Below, one piece after another: positions 33,792 to 45,818 of a DNA stretch of 64,000 bases; within the stretch, counting starts at the first letter, position 1; every line of letters begins with the position of its first letter. The stretch is from Otatea glauca (lineage: Eukaryota > Streptophyta > Magnoliopsida > Poales > Poaceae). The stretch lies in the NCBI GenBank assembly GCA_036346275.1, contig CM070721.1, positions 49,749,869 to 49,813,868 on the forward strand. Direction: 5' to 3'. The notes under the pieces were generated by a model. It was not told the DNA's origin. It did not search any database and saw only the letters and a list, made by a program, of their open reading frames with translations. Made by a program: the position numbers and the translations under genes.

Positions 33792-34660
33792 ATCACAAAT
33801 CGTTTTTTTTAAGAAGCGAATCATGGTCCTGGTACTTTATTTTGGACGTTGGCAATCTGTGCCTCATGTAGTCATATTCTGCCCATTTAGATGCTTTATG
33901 AAGAGTTTACAGTTTTCATGCATTAATATTTGTGCAACTGTAAAAAAGAAAAGGATGGAAGCACATCTCATACATCTATATCTTGAAATAGGTATGGCTT
34001 GAGAACTCAATACATAAATTCTTATGGCTATCAACTCATGCGAACAACCTGGACACTGACATGTAATCCTGGAGAACAGATTTTTCCTGTCATGAATCTG
34101 GATGCAAGGGCCAGATCTGTGTTGGGTCGTGTGATCCTGGGGGGTGCCTGAACCTTGTTTCCATCCCTGACGTTCAACTAAGATTAGCATATTACTTTTT
34201 TGCTTTAAATACATATAAATCCGGATATATCAAGAGAACGCACTGCAGTAGTAGCTCATAAAGATATATGGTTGCTGAAGATTGAAGAACACCAAAAAAA
34301 AATACATTAGCTTTTAGGCGGAATTGAATTCAGTAGTTGCTCAAGTATTTCAATAACAAGGAGCCATTTAGTCTGAACCTTCTCTGAATGTAACCATTCA
34401 TAAGTCAGCAAAACCAATAGTCCGTATATTAAACCCAGAAGGTTTCTGAATGCCACGTCGCCCGTTTGGATCAACCCGTGATATGGCTTAAGTATTTTAA
34501 TGGCATTAGTCAACAACAACGTCCACGCAACGCGGCGGTAACGTGCCTCACCCTCACGCCATCGGTCGCGGCTTCGAGGCACTCCCTTGCGTGTCGCCCA
34601 CATGATTTTTGCCTGGCCGACGTGTGGTGCGTCCACGTGGCTACGACGCATGCCGTTGTA
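33792..34660. other. Downstream intergenic DNA
   Basis: Nothing recognised. The frame at 34651-34307 (minus) has no domain and spans compositional change. 34540-34650 is GC-rich. Confidence 0.4.
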
Positions 34661-35275
34661 ATTTTGTGAAAAGACGCCCGGTACTTCTTAAAATTGCGTA
34701 TTAGTTCGTTTTTTTGGCCGGAAGCCCCCGAAACTTCCAAAAAAATGCTTATTAGCTTTTTTTTTGCGGGGAGGCCCATATTGGTCTGTTGTTTTGCGAG
34801 GAGGCCTTCGAAACTTTTGAAAAATATTTTTACCCGTTGAGGTCCCCTGAAAAATACATATTAATCTATTTTTTGCGAGAGGCCCCTAAAAATTTCAAGG
34901 TTTACTTCTTTTTGCACAAAGTCCCCTCAAAATTACAGGACGCTTTCCGAAATTACGTATTAACCATGTTTCTCTGTAAAAGACCCCTCAAAATTTTTAA
35001 CAATTACATCTGAATCCCTTTTTCCCGAAAAGACCCCCCAAAGAAAAGGATTTCTCTCTTTTTTTTTTGCGAAAAGGCACCCGGATATTTTAGCAATTAC
35101 ATCTGAATCCCTCTTTCACGAAAAGTCTCTCAAAAATCCGGATTTCGCTGTTTTTTGAAAGACCCCTCAAAATTTAGAAAATTACATCAAGATCCATTTT
35201 TGCGAAAAAGGCTCTTGAAAAATTTGAGAATTACATCTAGATCCGTTTTTCGCGAAAAGGTCTTCGAAAAATCCT
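34661..35275. repeat. Degenerate tandem repeat, about 14 units of about 44 bp
   Basis: Units run roughly TTTTTGCGAAAAGGCCCC, then TCAAAATTTT, then AATTACATCTGAATCC, with variable length (about 30-57 bp). The core often forms TTTTCGCGAAAA or a close relative, which is self-complementary. Later units (from 34970) are the most regular. No ORF. It could be a minisatellite or the subterminal region of a DNA transposon. Confidence 0.75.
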
Positions 35276-35645
35276 TATTTTAATGGACACCGTTTTCTAG
35301 ACCCCGAAAATTATTCGACGTATGAATGCATTGTGCTTGGTGCAGCGTACGCCGCGCCCACGCATTAGTTACCTACAAAACTAAATCTTCCTGCTACTAG
35401 GATATACAGCGTCTCCTCTTTGTTTACTCTGAATGTGACGTGGAGGCGCGTGGGCCCCACCTGGTGGCCTGCGGGGCATTGTATTTTATATTATTTTTCT
35501 TTGGAAGGAAAGAGGAATGCTCGGCTTTTCTGTTCGTTGGATTTTGGCTCCGACTACTGTTGAGTCTTGCAGAATTTCAGCACGTGTGGTTTTGTTTATA
35601 TCCTCTTAAGCATTTGTTTGAGAAGCCCAAAATTCCGGTTCATCG
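35276..35645. other. Spacer between tandem repeat and copia D
   Basis: No feature recognised. The five bases before copia D are catcg, half of an expected target duplication whose partner is outside the window. Confidence 0.4.
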
Positions 35646-35872
35646 TGTTAAGGAACCTCGCTATCGAATAGTCCGGGGTTCCCGAACAGATCTGAATTGG
35701 AGAACAGAAAGAGAGAGACACGTGTTTAGGGAGAGCAACAGCGAAAATTCTTTATTGCTAATGATTGCTTTTTTTACATAGGGGGACCCGCTCCTCCTTT
35801 TATAGCGCTCACCTAGAGTTTCGGCAAAAGGAACAGCATGGGCCTTCAATGGGCCATCAGGTTTCCCAACAC
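35646..35872 (-). repeat. 3' LTR of copia D (227 bp)
   Basis: On the minus strand TGTTGGGAAACC to CCTTAACA. A TATA box CTATAAAAGG lies at 35796-35805. The purine tract AAAGGGCCCAAGGGGGAG (35873-35890) directly precedes it. Confidence 0.88.
35796..35805 (-). promoter_or_regulatory. TATA box of copia D LTR
   Basis: Minus-strand CTATAAAAGG in the middle of the 227-bp LTR, a strong plant TATA match. Confidence 0.7.
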
Positions 35873-35890
35873 TCCCCCTTGGGCCCTTTG
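35873..35890 (-). other. Polypurine tract of copia D
   Basis: Minus-strand AAAGGGCCCAAGGGGGAG abutting the 3' LTR. Confidence 0.8.
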
Positions 35891-36117
35891 CCGCGAGATG
35901 CATATGCCTCATTAAAACTCCAGAAAAACCCAGTGGGAAAAATACTTGAAGAAAGAGTACATAGCATACACTTACTATGTTGCACGAATTGCCTCGTTAA
36001 AACCTTATGCAAGAAAACTTCATGAAAAACTTGCTAAGGAAAAAGAGTACAATTCTCCCAACTTCAATTGCTAATCTTTGAGATTCATGTTGGGTATTCA
36101 TAATTCATCTTCGAGAT

Positions 36118-37093
36118 TCATGTGGGAGTATGTGAAATATCTCCCCCTGAAATCTGCACTTCTCTAAGTCTCATCATCCCAATTCCTTTCACGCACCTTT
36201 CAAAGGTAGATGCTGGGAGTGATTTTGTGAACAAATCTGCAAGATTTTCACATGACTTAGTATGCAATATCTTGATTTCGTTCATCTTATGCAATTCGTG
36301 AGCATAGATGAACTTGGGGTTGATATGCTTCGTGAGATTGCTCTTCACATAACCCATTTGTGCTTGGGCAACACAAGCTGCATTATCTTCATAAATTATC
36401 GTGGGAGTTTGCTCAATGTTCAAACCACATGACTTCTGGATGTGGTGAACCATTCTTCTGAGCCATGCACATTCACGAGATGCTTCATACAAAGCGATGA
36501 TTTTCGAGTGGTTTGTCGACGTCGAGGCGAGTGCGCTTAGACGACTTCAAGAAATTCTTGTTCCTCCACATAGGAAAACATAGCCGCTTTGGGACTTGCC
36601 GGTATCTGGTCCGATAAATACCCGAAAGATCGACATAGCCAACCAAATTCAATTCATTGTTTCTTCTGAAAAACAGACCAAGATCTTTGCTTCCTTGGAG
36701 GTAATGGAAGATGTCCTTGATCCCTTTCCAATGCCTTTTGGTGGGTTCTGCACTGCACCGAGCTAGCAAATTCACAGTGAACGCAATGTCCGGCCTGGTG
36801 CTATTCGCAAGGTACATGAGCGCTCCAACTGCACTCAGATATGGGAATTCTGCTCCCAGGACTTCCTCCCCCTCTTCTCTAGGTCTGTATGGGTCTAGGT
36901 CTGCTTGGAGTGACCTTTCGACCATTGGAGTCTTTGCAGGATACGCCTTTTCAAAGCCAAATCTTTCCAACACTTTCTGTATGTAGGTTGATTGATGTAC
37001 CAAGATTCCTCCTTGGACATGTTCAAGCTGCAAGCCTAAACAAAACTTGGTTTTACCCAAATCCTTCATTTCAAACTCAGACTTCAAGTATGA
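36118..37093 (-). pseudogene. Copia D reverse transcriptase C-terminal half and RNase H
   Basis: 37093-36485: CSYLKSEFEMKDLGKTKFC, VHQSTYIQKVLERF, YLSAVGALMYLANSTRPDI, ending in a frame break inside RNase H after VGYVDLSG. 36492-36118: YEASRECAWLRRMVHHIQK, IIYEDNAACVAQAQMGYVK, HEL..., CENLADLFTKSLP, to a stop at 36118. The N-terminal half of RT lies across gypsy C at 48893-49556. The frame break removes part of RNase H. Confidence 0.9.
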
Positions 37094-37098
37094 GCATG
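37094..37098. other. Target-site duplication of gypsy C, left copy
   Basis: gcatg directly before the LTR; identical gcatg at 48893-48897 directly after the other LTR. One copy restores the copia reading frame ...EIEEACSYL. Confidence 0.92.
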
Positions 37099-37678
37099 TG
37101 TAACATCCCAAAATTTGGTTTAATTAAGTTTTTATTGCTTAAATGTGCATTTGTGATTTTCTGGAATTTATTTGGATTTTTCTGGATTTATTTGAATTAA
37201 TTCTTATTTCAAGTTTATTGCTTTTTATTCAAATCTATTTAAATCTGTGCAAAGTTAAAATAAAGTTTTGCCAAACATATTTTATTTGAGTTTAAAATGT
37301 CTCAAAGTATTTCTGAGATTTTTCTTGGATTTTTCCTGATTATTTTATTTGCCTAAAACCAATTAAATGAATTTCTAGAATTATTTTAATTATTAAAGTT
37401 TTAAAATCTTTTGAGCGATATTGGGCGAAGCCCAATCTTGTGCGCTAGTCGCTTGGCGGCCCAAGTCGGCCGTCTTGCAATGAAACCCTAGGATCCATCG
37501 CGGACAACCGTTGGATCGAGATCCAACGTGCCGTGCCTTTGCCGCGTCGTCGATCGTCCGAGCCGTTCGATGGCGCCGCGTGGGCGCGTCGGATCTGCCG
37601 CGTCACCTCTCCGTGTCGCCGAGGAGTCGCGCCGCCTCGGCCGTCCTCGAGTCCGGGCTTTGCACGCCTCCCGTGTCG

Positions 37679-37688
37679 CTATTTAAGG
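37679..37688 (+). promoter_or_regulatory. TATA box of gypsy C 5' LTR
   Basis: CTATTTAAGG in GC-rich U3. Conserved in the 3' LTR (46404-46413) and in the LTRs of A and E. Confidence 0.7.
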
Positions 37689-39436
37689 CGCCGACGCGGG
37701 TGTTGAATTCCTCACCTCGCGCCGCGTCGCGCAATCCGAAGCCCGGGCGTCGCCGTTCGCGTAGAAGCTCGCCGGTCGCTGAAGCCTTCACCGCGGTCTT
37801 CGTCATTTTCCGCGCCGTTTCGCCGTTCCGAGCCGTCTTGGTTCGGATCGGAAATCCCCATACCTCGGCGCGTCGGACCCGTGAAGCCGTGTCATTTGTT
37901 TCGTCGCCGAACGCCGTCATCGAGTCATCGTCTCCAAGCCCGTGAAGAAACACCGCCGTGCCACCATCGGCGCCGAAGCTTCGGCCGTCCGTCCGTAGCG
38001 GAGAGGTGAGATCGTCTGCGCGTGTCTTGTGCGTGGGAAGCGTTGCGGACCGTCGATCTAGATCGGTTGGTTGATGCGTTGCCGCGTCGTGCGAGATCGC
38101 TAGCCATCCGATCGTGTTCGCGGACCGATTGAACCGCGCGAGTGACTAACCAGATTGCGCGCGTGTCGCGCAGGGTCGGGGCGGCGCGTGGCCGAGTCCA
38201 CCGTGGTCGGCGCGGTCGTGGACTCGATCCATACGCCAAGACACGCGTCGGCTTCGATTGGTCGGTTCAGCTGGCGTCATGCGACGTCATGATGACGCAA
38301 TAAATCAGTTTTCGTTTTAAAATAAATCTGTTAATTCGAATTTACGAATTTCGATTTGATGTTTATTTCAAACTTCAAAAGGCTATATCTTTTGCAATTT
38401 AACTCGGATTTGAGTGATTCAAATTTCTAAAAATTTGTAAAATTGAGATCTATTTAATGGTGAATTTTATTTGATTTTTGGAGTTCAATTGCTCTCTGTT
38501 TTGGTATTTATTTGCTTTTCTCCTTGATGCACGCGTGAGACGTTGAATTGTGCGACGCTTGGAGGAAGATCAAGCAACTCAAGAGCAAGTTCCGAACCAG
38601 ATCAGGACCTATTCCAAGGCAAGTTGTGCTTTGATCATGTTGAACCCATGTTTATAAAATTGCTATATTTGTTTTACCCTATTGCATATGTTTCAAATAT
38701 ACAAATGTTTCAAACTAGATTGGGCTTAGCTAATATACCAGATTGATCTATACCCTACCTTGTCATTGTATGCCATGATCCATTGTCACCCTAGATTGGT
38801 TTGATATAGTTGATTAGTAATTATGATCAGCATTGGAGTTTTAGACCGTATTAGTTGCTTAGCCGTGCCACGTCATCACATGTGTCAGAATCATTGATAA
38901 TTAATCTTGATTAATGGAATATGGAACAATATTATGAACTTGTGTGTCATGTGGGATCACACGATGAGATTGAGTTGCTGTGGCGAGTCATGTCACGCAA
39001 CGATGTTGAATTGTTAATGGCATGTGGTGCTTGGTAATCAAGCGGGTGATAATAACTTAGATTGAGGCAAGTGGCAAGGGGCGAGGAGGTTGGTGGGCCC
39101 GATGGGCGAGGGTATGTGGATGTCTTGCCTTGATCACACTAAGGACTTAACCTTGCAAGCCTTTGACTGAGTCAATCATGCAACCACATGTCCGTATGGG
39201 CCACCTAGTGAGTAATTTGCAATGTCTTAATTTTGGTACTATTGTAGTCGGTGTGAGTTCCCGAGTTATGGTGTAATTCACATGGCGCAAGAGGGGGGCT
39301 CTGGATGTGGTAACCAGTCCCACCAGTGTTGAAACCTTAGCGGATAGTATCGGGTTAAGCGGAGCATTGTAAAGGCTTTGTTATAATCACTCGCCTTGGT
39401 GGTGTTTGGTTGTATCACGTGGGTAAAGTGCATAAC

Positions 39437-39465
39437 CTCTGCAGAGTGTGAAACTATTCGGATAG
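39437..39465 (+). other. Palindrome pair in gypsy C 5' LTR
   Basis: CTCTGCAGAG (39437-39446) and CTATTCGGATAG (39454-39465). The second is self-complementary except for one pair that becomes G-U in RNA. Repeated in the 3' LTR at 48177-48186 and 48194-48205. Confidence 0.75.
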
Positions 39466-40154
39466 CCGTGCTCATGCGGTATTGAGCAATGCTCGGAATT
39501 ACTGATTAAGGGTTAGCTTAATTAATTGGACAACATGGTTGGGATGGCGGAATGCCATATGGAAGATGGAATTTGACTTAGGATTGGAAACTTGATTTAC
39601 TTGAGAAATATTGAACTTATTTACTATTGTTATTTGTTTTACATTCTTTATGATCTATTTATTATATATGTTCTTAAATGCTGCTTATTGCAAAATAGCC
39701 ATGATAGCCTATCCATTGGAATAAGCCTTACATATAGATACATAGAATTGCATTACATGCACAACTTGTTGAGTGCTTTAAGTACTCACCCTTGCCAAAC
39801 AACAATAATCAACAGTTGAGGAATCTACACTGTGTTGGAAGATGAAGTCCAGAAGACACGAGTCATTAGGGTCCGAGCCTTGTCGGTTGCTGTGGTGAAC
39901 CGATGAGCTATCTACGTTTTCTATTTTCCGCCGCTTAATCATTAGTTATATTTTCGGTCTTGCCTGCGTGGCTTAATAATGTAAATTGGTCATAAGATCA
40001 TACCTTTAGTTATATCAATGAATGAACTATTATTCTATTATCGTTGAGTATGATGTGATATGTACCAATGTTAAGTCGTGTGCACTAGCGTTGATCACGG
40101 AATAGTGCGGTAAACACGGTGGGTTGAATCGATGGATTCGGGTCCTTACAGAGG

Positions 40155-40167
40155 TGGTATCGAGCAT
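40155..40167 (+). other. Primer-binding site of gypsy C, tRNA-iMet type
   Basis: TGGTATCGAGCAT begins 4 nt after the 5' LTR; degenerate match to TGGTATCAGAGCC. Confidence 0.8.
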
Positions 40168-41353
40168 CTTGTTGTAGGTCTTGGCCCTAGATAGTATGGA
40201 GGTGTCTTGTGTGTGTCCAAACTATTTTCTAAAAGAAAATCTAAACTTGACTAATAAAACACTCTCGACTCATCTCATTCTCTACTTCTAGCCTTTGCTG
40301 AATTTACCGCTTTCTTGGCCGCTTTGGGTGGAGCTCTTATTCAAAGTTCTTGTGGAGCGGATCTGGATTGTTCCAACCTTCGAGGAGTCACCGGCTACGC
40401 AATGGAGCCGTGGAGAGTACTTGAGACGCTTGGGGCTTTTATCGTCCGCTTTACCGAGGAGGCGGTGGTCGATTAATGGTGTACACCGGGATTTATTTGC
40501 AAGTCGATTATCTACGCTCGGGAGAACGAGGAAGCTAGCGGACCAATCAACATCTCGCGCGAAGATTCTCGTGCGAGGTTGCAATTGAGAGGTTGCGAGA
40601 CTTGCTCTTCGCCGTGTTCGCCGCGACTCGCCGACGCGAGCTTCACGACTCGATGTTCGCCTTCACTCGGACGCTCAAGCATGCCGACGCCGACGGATCG
40701 TGGAGAACGAGTGTGCCACCGTGGTACACCTTGCGAGTTCGCCCTTGCCGGGAGGATCATATGAGAGATACTACTCAGAGCCGGAGACGTGTATGAGGCA
40801 CTCGAGTAGCAGCGCAGAGCTTGAGGTGACCGTGCTTCACCATCGGGATGATTCTCGAGTGGGAGAGGCCCTAGAGCGGTCGAGGACGAGTTGGAGAGCG
40901 TGACTCGAGGAGATCGAGCCGTTGGAGAGTCCAAGGAGGATCCCGAGGAGCGAGTGGGAGCGGAGGGGAGTGCAGACCCGTTGTTGCGAGGACCCAGAGT
41001 AGGTCATCGGGATAGGTTCACTCCTATGCCACTCACCCGCCGGTGTTTGCGCGGATCGACCTCGGCCGTGGTGGTGGATGAGTGAGTGTCGACCTTGGAG
41101 CTGTGTTGAGACTCGAGTGTGAGTCGCGTCTTTAAGTTAGTCTTTACCTTTTAGTTGACGTTAAGGTTTCGTGTTAGTTTGCTTCTTTGTAATCTTGAGT
41201 GTGCGATGTGTTGCAAAGCTTGTAGGCTTAAATAAGCGACCATACCAAGAATAATAAAGAATTATTTCAGTTGGGTATAACCTATCTCCCGCTTTAGAAA
41301 GTCTTACTTATCTATGCTACATCTATCGTCCCTAACCTAAAGGCAATCATCGG
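40168..41353 (+). other. Long leader of gypsy C
   Basis: About 1.2 kb between PBS and gag, GC-rich with many CTCGAG/CGAG words. It is about twice as long as the leaders in A and E and not visibly similar to them. The open frames on both strands have no recognisable domain. Confidence 0.55.
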
Positions 41354-42763
41354 ATGGTGAATACTCGAGGAACAACGGAGCTTGAAGTGGATCGCGCGTA
41401 ACGACAACACCAACGACGAGGCAGCCCTCAACCACCGCCGGTGGACATGCGAGAATCTGGGAGCGTTTCTTGCGTGCAGACTCAAGCGATCACGACTATG
41501 ATGCAACAGATGCAAGAGATGACCAACGCAGACCAACAACAACAACCTCAGAGCTCGGAACAACCATGGTGGACCCGACCTCACTCAAAGCTATCGATTT
41601 TATGAGGACTAGGCCACCAACTTTTTCAGAAATGTGAACCCTTTGGAAGCCGATGACCGGTTTAGGACTATTGAGAAGTCGCACATCACGCAATGTGAAG
41701 GAAGCGAGAAGGTACTCTCGCCTCTCATCGCTTGGAAGGAACCGCGCGAGAATGGTGGGAGAATTATCGTGCCGCTCATGGAGCCCCACAAGAGATCACA
41801 CGGAGGAGTTTACTAATGCTTTCCGCGATATCATGTTAGGAGGAATGATGGACCTTAAGAAGGAAGAGCTCGGGGCTTTGAAACAAGGAGGCCAACCAAA
41901 GGCGAGTACACGAATAAATTTACTCGCTTAGCTCGCTATGCCCTCAAGACGAAGCGACAGATAAAGCTAGGCGCCTCGTTTCATGAAGGGATCGATTCAG
42001 ATCGCAGTGGGGTGATCACCCACAATTCTCCGGACTTTCGTGAACTAGTCAATAAAGCTTTGATCCTAGAAGATAAGCGCAAAGAGTGGGTGAAACCGTA
42101 AGCGCTTAATGACTAATCGGTGGACGTCCAAACCATCTACGTTTGAGGATGTCACCACAACAATTTGCTAGATTCCAACCACCAGCTGTGAACAGGACAT
42201 CAACCCCTGCACCTCGCCCTGCCAATCAGAATTTTCAGACCCCAGCACAGGGCAACAATGCGCCAGGAGGGAATCAACAGTCTGCCGTGAAAAGATGCTA
42301 TACCTGCAATGAGCTAGGGCACTTTTCCAATAGGTGTCCACAGAAGGGAGGCATCACGCCAATTCGTTTCAACTTGGGAACAACACCGGCCAAGGCACCA
42401 GCCTCAGGAGGAAATCATGCGCCAGGTCAAGCTGGAGCAACCCCGCAATCAACAGTGCGTGGAAGGATCAACCACATCACCGCAGATGGAGCTCAGGAAG
42501 CTACAGACGTCGTCAACTGGGTAAGTTTCGGTCAACTCGATTACACTGCCATAGCTTTGTTTTATTCTGGAGCTTCGCATTCGTTTGTTTCTCAAAGTTT
42601 TGCAACCAAGAATGGATTTAAAGTGGTGAATCTTAAGTGTGTGCTCTTAGTCCAAGCCCCAAGATCTGAGCTTAGATCTAGCCTTGGGTGTTTGGGAGCT
42701 AAGTTGCTTATGGATGGGATAGAATTCCTCATGAATCTTATCTTAATAGATGCACAATCCTAG
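41354..42763 (+). pseudogene. Gypsy C gag and protease (frameshifted)
   Basis: ATG 41354 (MVNTRGT, comparable to MVDTRSG of element A) starts a gag broken by an early TAA. Capsid pieces run to about 42100. 42143-42763 encodes a Pro/Asn/Gln-rich linker, a complete CCHC knuckle CYTCNELGHFSNRC, a basic stretch, and the protease start, where the active site reads ALFYSGASHSFVSQ: Tyr replaces the catalytic Asp. The frame ends before the LGMDW motif, which is visible after a shift near 42770. Confidence 0.87.
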
Positions 42764-44349
42764 ACATCATCCTTGGAATGGATTGGTGTCTAAGCATAAG
42801 GTCGTTTTGGATTGTGGCCAAGGACCGTGACTTTGGAAGGCCCTAGTGGCAAGAAAGTAGAGTTTCAAGCGACCGCATTCGAGATGGGCGCTAATGGTCA
42901 ACGGCGTGAAAGCCATCAAGATGGAAGATGTGCGATGCTGAGGAATACCGGATGTGTTTCGGAAGATTTGCCAGATTGCCACCGACCGTGATATCGAGTT
43001 CGTGATCGAGTTAGCGCCAGTGTACAAAGACCGATATCAAAAAGACCATATCGGATGCCTACCGACGAGTTAGTGGAAATGAAGAAGCGATTGAGGAACG
43101 CAAGAGAAAGGCTTCATTAGACCAAGTTCATCACCGTGGGGAGCCCGGTTTTGTTTGTTCGTAAAAGGACGAAGTCTTAGAATGTGCATCGATTATCGTG
43201 CCTTTGAATGAAGTAACGATCAAGAATAAGTATCCGCTGCCGTGATCGATGACTTATTTGATCGATTAAGAGGAGCTGAGTTTTCTCCAAGATAGATCTT
43301 CGTTCGATACCATCGATTGAAGATCCGAGCGGAGGATGTGCCTAAGACTACGTTTTCTACGCGATATGGACATTATGAGTTCACAGTCATGTCATTTGGA
43401 TTGACTAATGCCCCAGCATATTTCATGAACATGATGAATAAGGTTTTCATGGAATATTTGGATAAGTTTGTTGTAGTCTTCATAGACGATATCTTGGTTT
43501 ACTCGAAGACAGAGGAAGAGCATGCGAACATCTCGTAATGGTTTTAGAGAGGTCATGAGAGCATCACCGTATGCTAAGTTTAGCAAGTGTGAATTTTGGA
43601 AGGAGAAAGTAGAATTTCTTGGTCATGTAATGACTACTAAAGGAGTAGCAGTTGACCCAAGCAAAGTGGACGCAGTGTTGCATTGGGAGCAACCGAAGTC
43701 TGTTACCCAGATCCGTAGTTTTCTGGAAATGGCGGGATATTACCGTCGGTTCATAGAAGGATTCTCGACAATTGCTAAACCTCTTACGCAGTTGTTGAAG
43801 AAAGAAAAGAAGTTTGCATGGACGCCAGAGTGCGAGACAAGATTCATGGAATTAAAGAAGCGTTTAACAACAGCCCCCGTATTAGTGTTGCCAGATGTGC
43901 AGAATGGATTTGATATTTATTGCGATGCTTCAAAACAAGGCTTAGGGTGTGTGTTAATGCAGGAAGGCAAAGTTGTTGCTTATGCGTCAAGACAGCTAAG
44001 ACCGCATGAAGTGAATTACCCAACGCATGATTTGGAATTAGCTGCTGTAGTGCATGGTTTAAAGATATGGCGTCATTATCTCATAGGAAATAGATGTGAG
44101 GTATATACGGATCATAAGAGCCTGAAATACATATTCACTCAAGCAGATCTGAATATGAGACAGCAAAGATGGCTTGAGCTAATTAAGGATTATAATGTGG
44201 GAATCCATTATCATCCCGGAAAAGCCAATGTGGTAGCCGATGCTCTGAGTCGAAAGAGCCATAGCGCAAAAACATTGACCATGGAGGATCAACCAGAATT
44301 ATGCAAGGAATTTGAAACTAAGGTTGGAAGTTGTTCACAGGAATGGTAG
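42764..44349 (+). pseudogene. Gypsy C reverse transcriptase-RNase H (frameshifted)
   Basis: 42764-43316 is scrambled by many short indels, although DRDIEF and RMCIDYR-like words remain. 43317-43538 has [12 protein letters not shown] and [17 protein letters not shown]. 43522-44349 has [23 protein letters not shown]-type RNase H ([16 protein letters not shown]), [22 protein letters not shown]. RNase H is the best preserved domain of this element. Confidence 0.9.
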
Positions 44350-45782
44350 TCAGACCGAAGTAAAGCCAACGCTAGAGGATCGAGTTAGAGAAGGCGGAAA
44401 GATGATGATAAAATTTCTAAGATTAAGGCTAAAAAGGAAGAAGGCCTAGCTGTAGATTTCACTCTGGATGAGCAGGGAACCATGTTCTTCAAAGGCCGAA
44501 TTTGTGTGCCGGATAAAAAGGAACTAAAGCAATTGATTCTTGAGGAAGCTCACGATTCAAAATACTCAATTCATCCAGGGAGTGCCAAGATGTACCAGGA
44601 TTTGAAAGAGAGATTTTGGTGGCCTAACATGAAGCGTGAAGTAGCTGAGCATGTTGCTTTATGCGACGTATGTCAGAGAGTAAAAGCCATGCATCAAAGA
44701 CCCGCTGGTTTGTTGCAGCCATTGAAAATTCCGGAATAGAAGTGGGAGGAAATCGGAATGGACTTTATCACCGGTTCACCTAAAACTCAGAGAGGTTACG
44801 ATTCCATTTGGGTAATTGTGGATCGTCTAACCAAGGTCGCCCATTTTATCCCAGTAAAGACCACTTACTCAGGAGATCGTTTAGCGGAGTTGTACATGTC
44901 AAAGATTGTATGTTTGCATGAAGTGCCCAAGAAGATTGTGTCAGACAGAGGTACCCAATTTACCTCAAGATTCTGGAATAAGTTGCACGAAGCCATGGGA
45001 ACTCGTCTGAATTTTAGTACAGCATATCACCCGCAGACAGATGGTCAGACTGAAAGAGTAAATCAGATTTTAGAGGATATGTTGAGAGCTTGTGCTTTAG
45101 CTTATACTTTGCGACATGGGATAAGTGTTTGCCATATGCGAATTTAGTTACAATAATAGTTATCAAGCTAGCTGCAGATGTCACCGTTTGAGGCGTTGTA
45201 TAGACGTGCTTGTCGTACTCCATTGAATTGGAACAAGCAGAGAACGCGTTTGGTTTTCGGGCGGACATTCTCGAGGAAGCCAAAGTCAAGTCGCAATGAT
45301 CGAGAGAGGTTGAAGATAGCACATCAAGACGGAAAAGCTACGCAGACAACCGTCGTCGAGATTTGAGTTTGAACGTAAGATCATGTGTATCTCGTGGTTA
45401 CCCCTCTTAAGGGAGTTAAAGATTTCACGTTAAAGGAAGCTCGCGCCAAGATATGTTGGTCCGTTCAAGATTACGAGCCGTCGAGAGAGGTGGCTTATCG
45501 ATTAGAGTTGCCTCGGTCATTGGCGAGTGCATGATGTATTCCATGTGTCGCAGCTTAAGAAGTGTCTCAGAGTACCAACGAGCAAACCCGTTAGATGCAA
45601 TAGAGCTGCAAGAAGATTTGACTTACAAAGAGCAACCATCGAAATTTTGGATGTTATGGAACACAAGACCAGAAACAAGTCTATTCACTTTGCGAGTTCA
45701 AGGAGCAATCATTCAAAGTGAAGCCACTTGGGAGCGAGAAGAAGATTTAAAGTCAGAATTCCCGAACCTATTCTCTAGTTAG
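44350..45782 (+). pseudogene. Gypsy C integrase with chromodomain-like tail (frameshifted)
   Basis: 44482-44739 zinc-binding region (YSIHPGSAKMYQDLKERFWW, CDVCQRV), ending in TAG where A and E read W (PEWK-like). 44758-45147 core with VIVDRLTKVAHF, IVSDRGTQFTSRFW and AYHPQTDGQTERVNQ, then a frame break. 45178-45366 MSPFEALYRRACRTPLNW. 45453-45782 tail with QLKKCLRV in a second frame and ATWEREEDLKSEFPN. The stop is 21 bp before the polypurine tract. Confidence 0.9.
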
Positions 45783-45803
45783 CCGAATCTCTGGTCGAGA
45801 TTC

Positions 45804-45818
45804 TGATAAGGGGAGGTT
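45804..45818 (+). other. Polypurine tract of gypsy C
   Basis: GATAAGGGGAGGTT immediately before TGTAACATCCC of the 3' LTR. Confidence 0.85.

Larger units (their letters stand above)
37099..40150 (+). repeat. 5' LTR of gypsy C (3052 bp)
   Basis: TGTAACATCCC to GGTCCTTACA. TATA box CTATTTAAGG at 37679-37688. GC-rich 37430-38280, the rest AT-rich. Palindromes CTCTGCAGAG (39437) and CTATTCGGATAG (39454). No gene. Confidence 0.93.

Noticed and set aside
34307..34651. Minus-strand 114-codon frame
   Set aside because: No recognised motif, no splice or homology support, spans a change in composition.
34661..35275. CRISPR-like array
   Set aside because: Units are degenerate without constant repeats or unique spacers of fixed length, and the window is plant nuclear DNA.
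40288..41085. Possible extra ORFs in the gypsy C leader on both strands
   Set aside because: No domain, overlapping on both strands, composition explains them. Kept only as leader.
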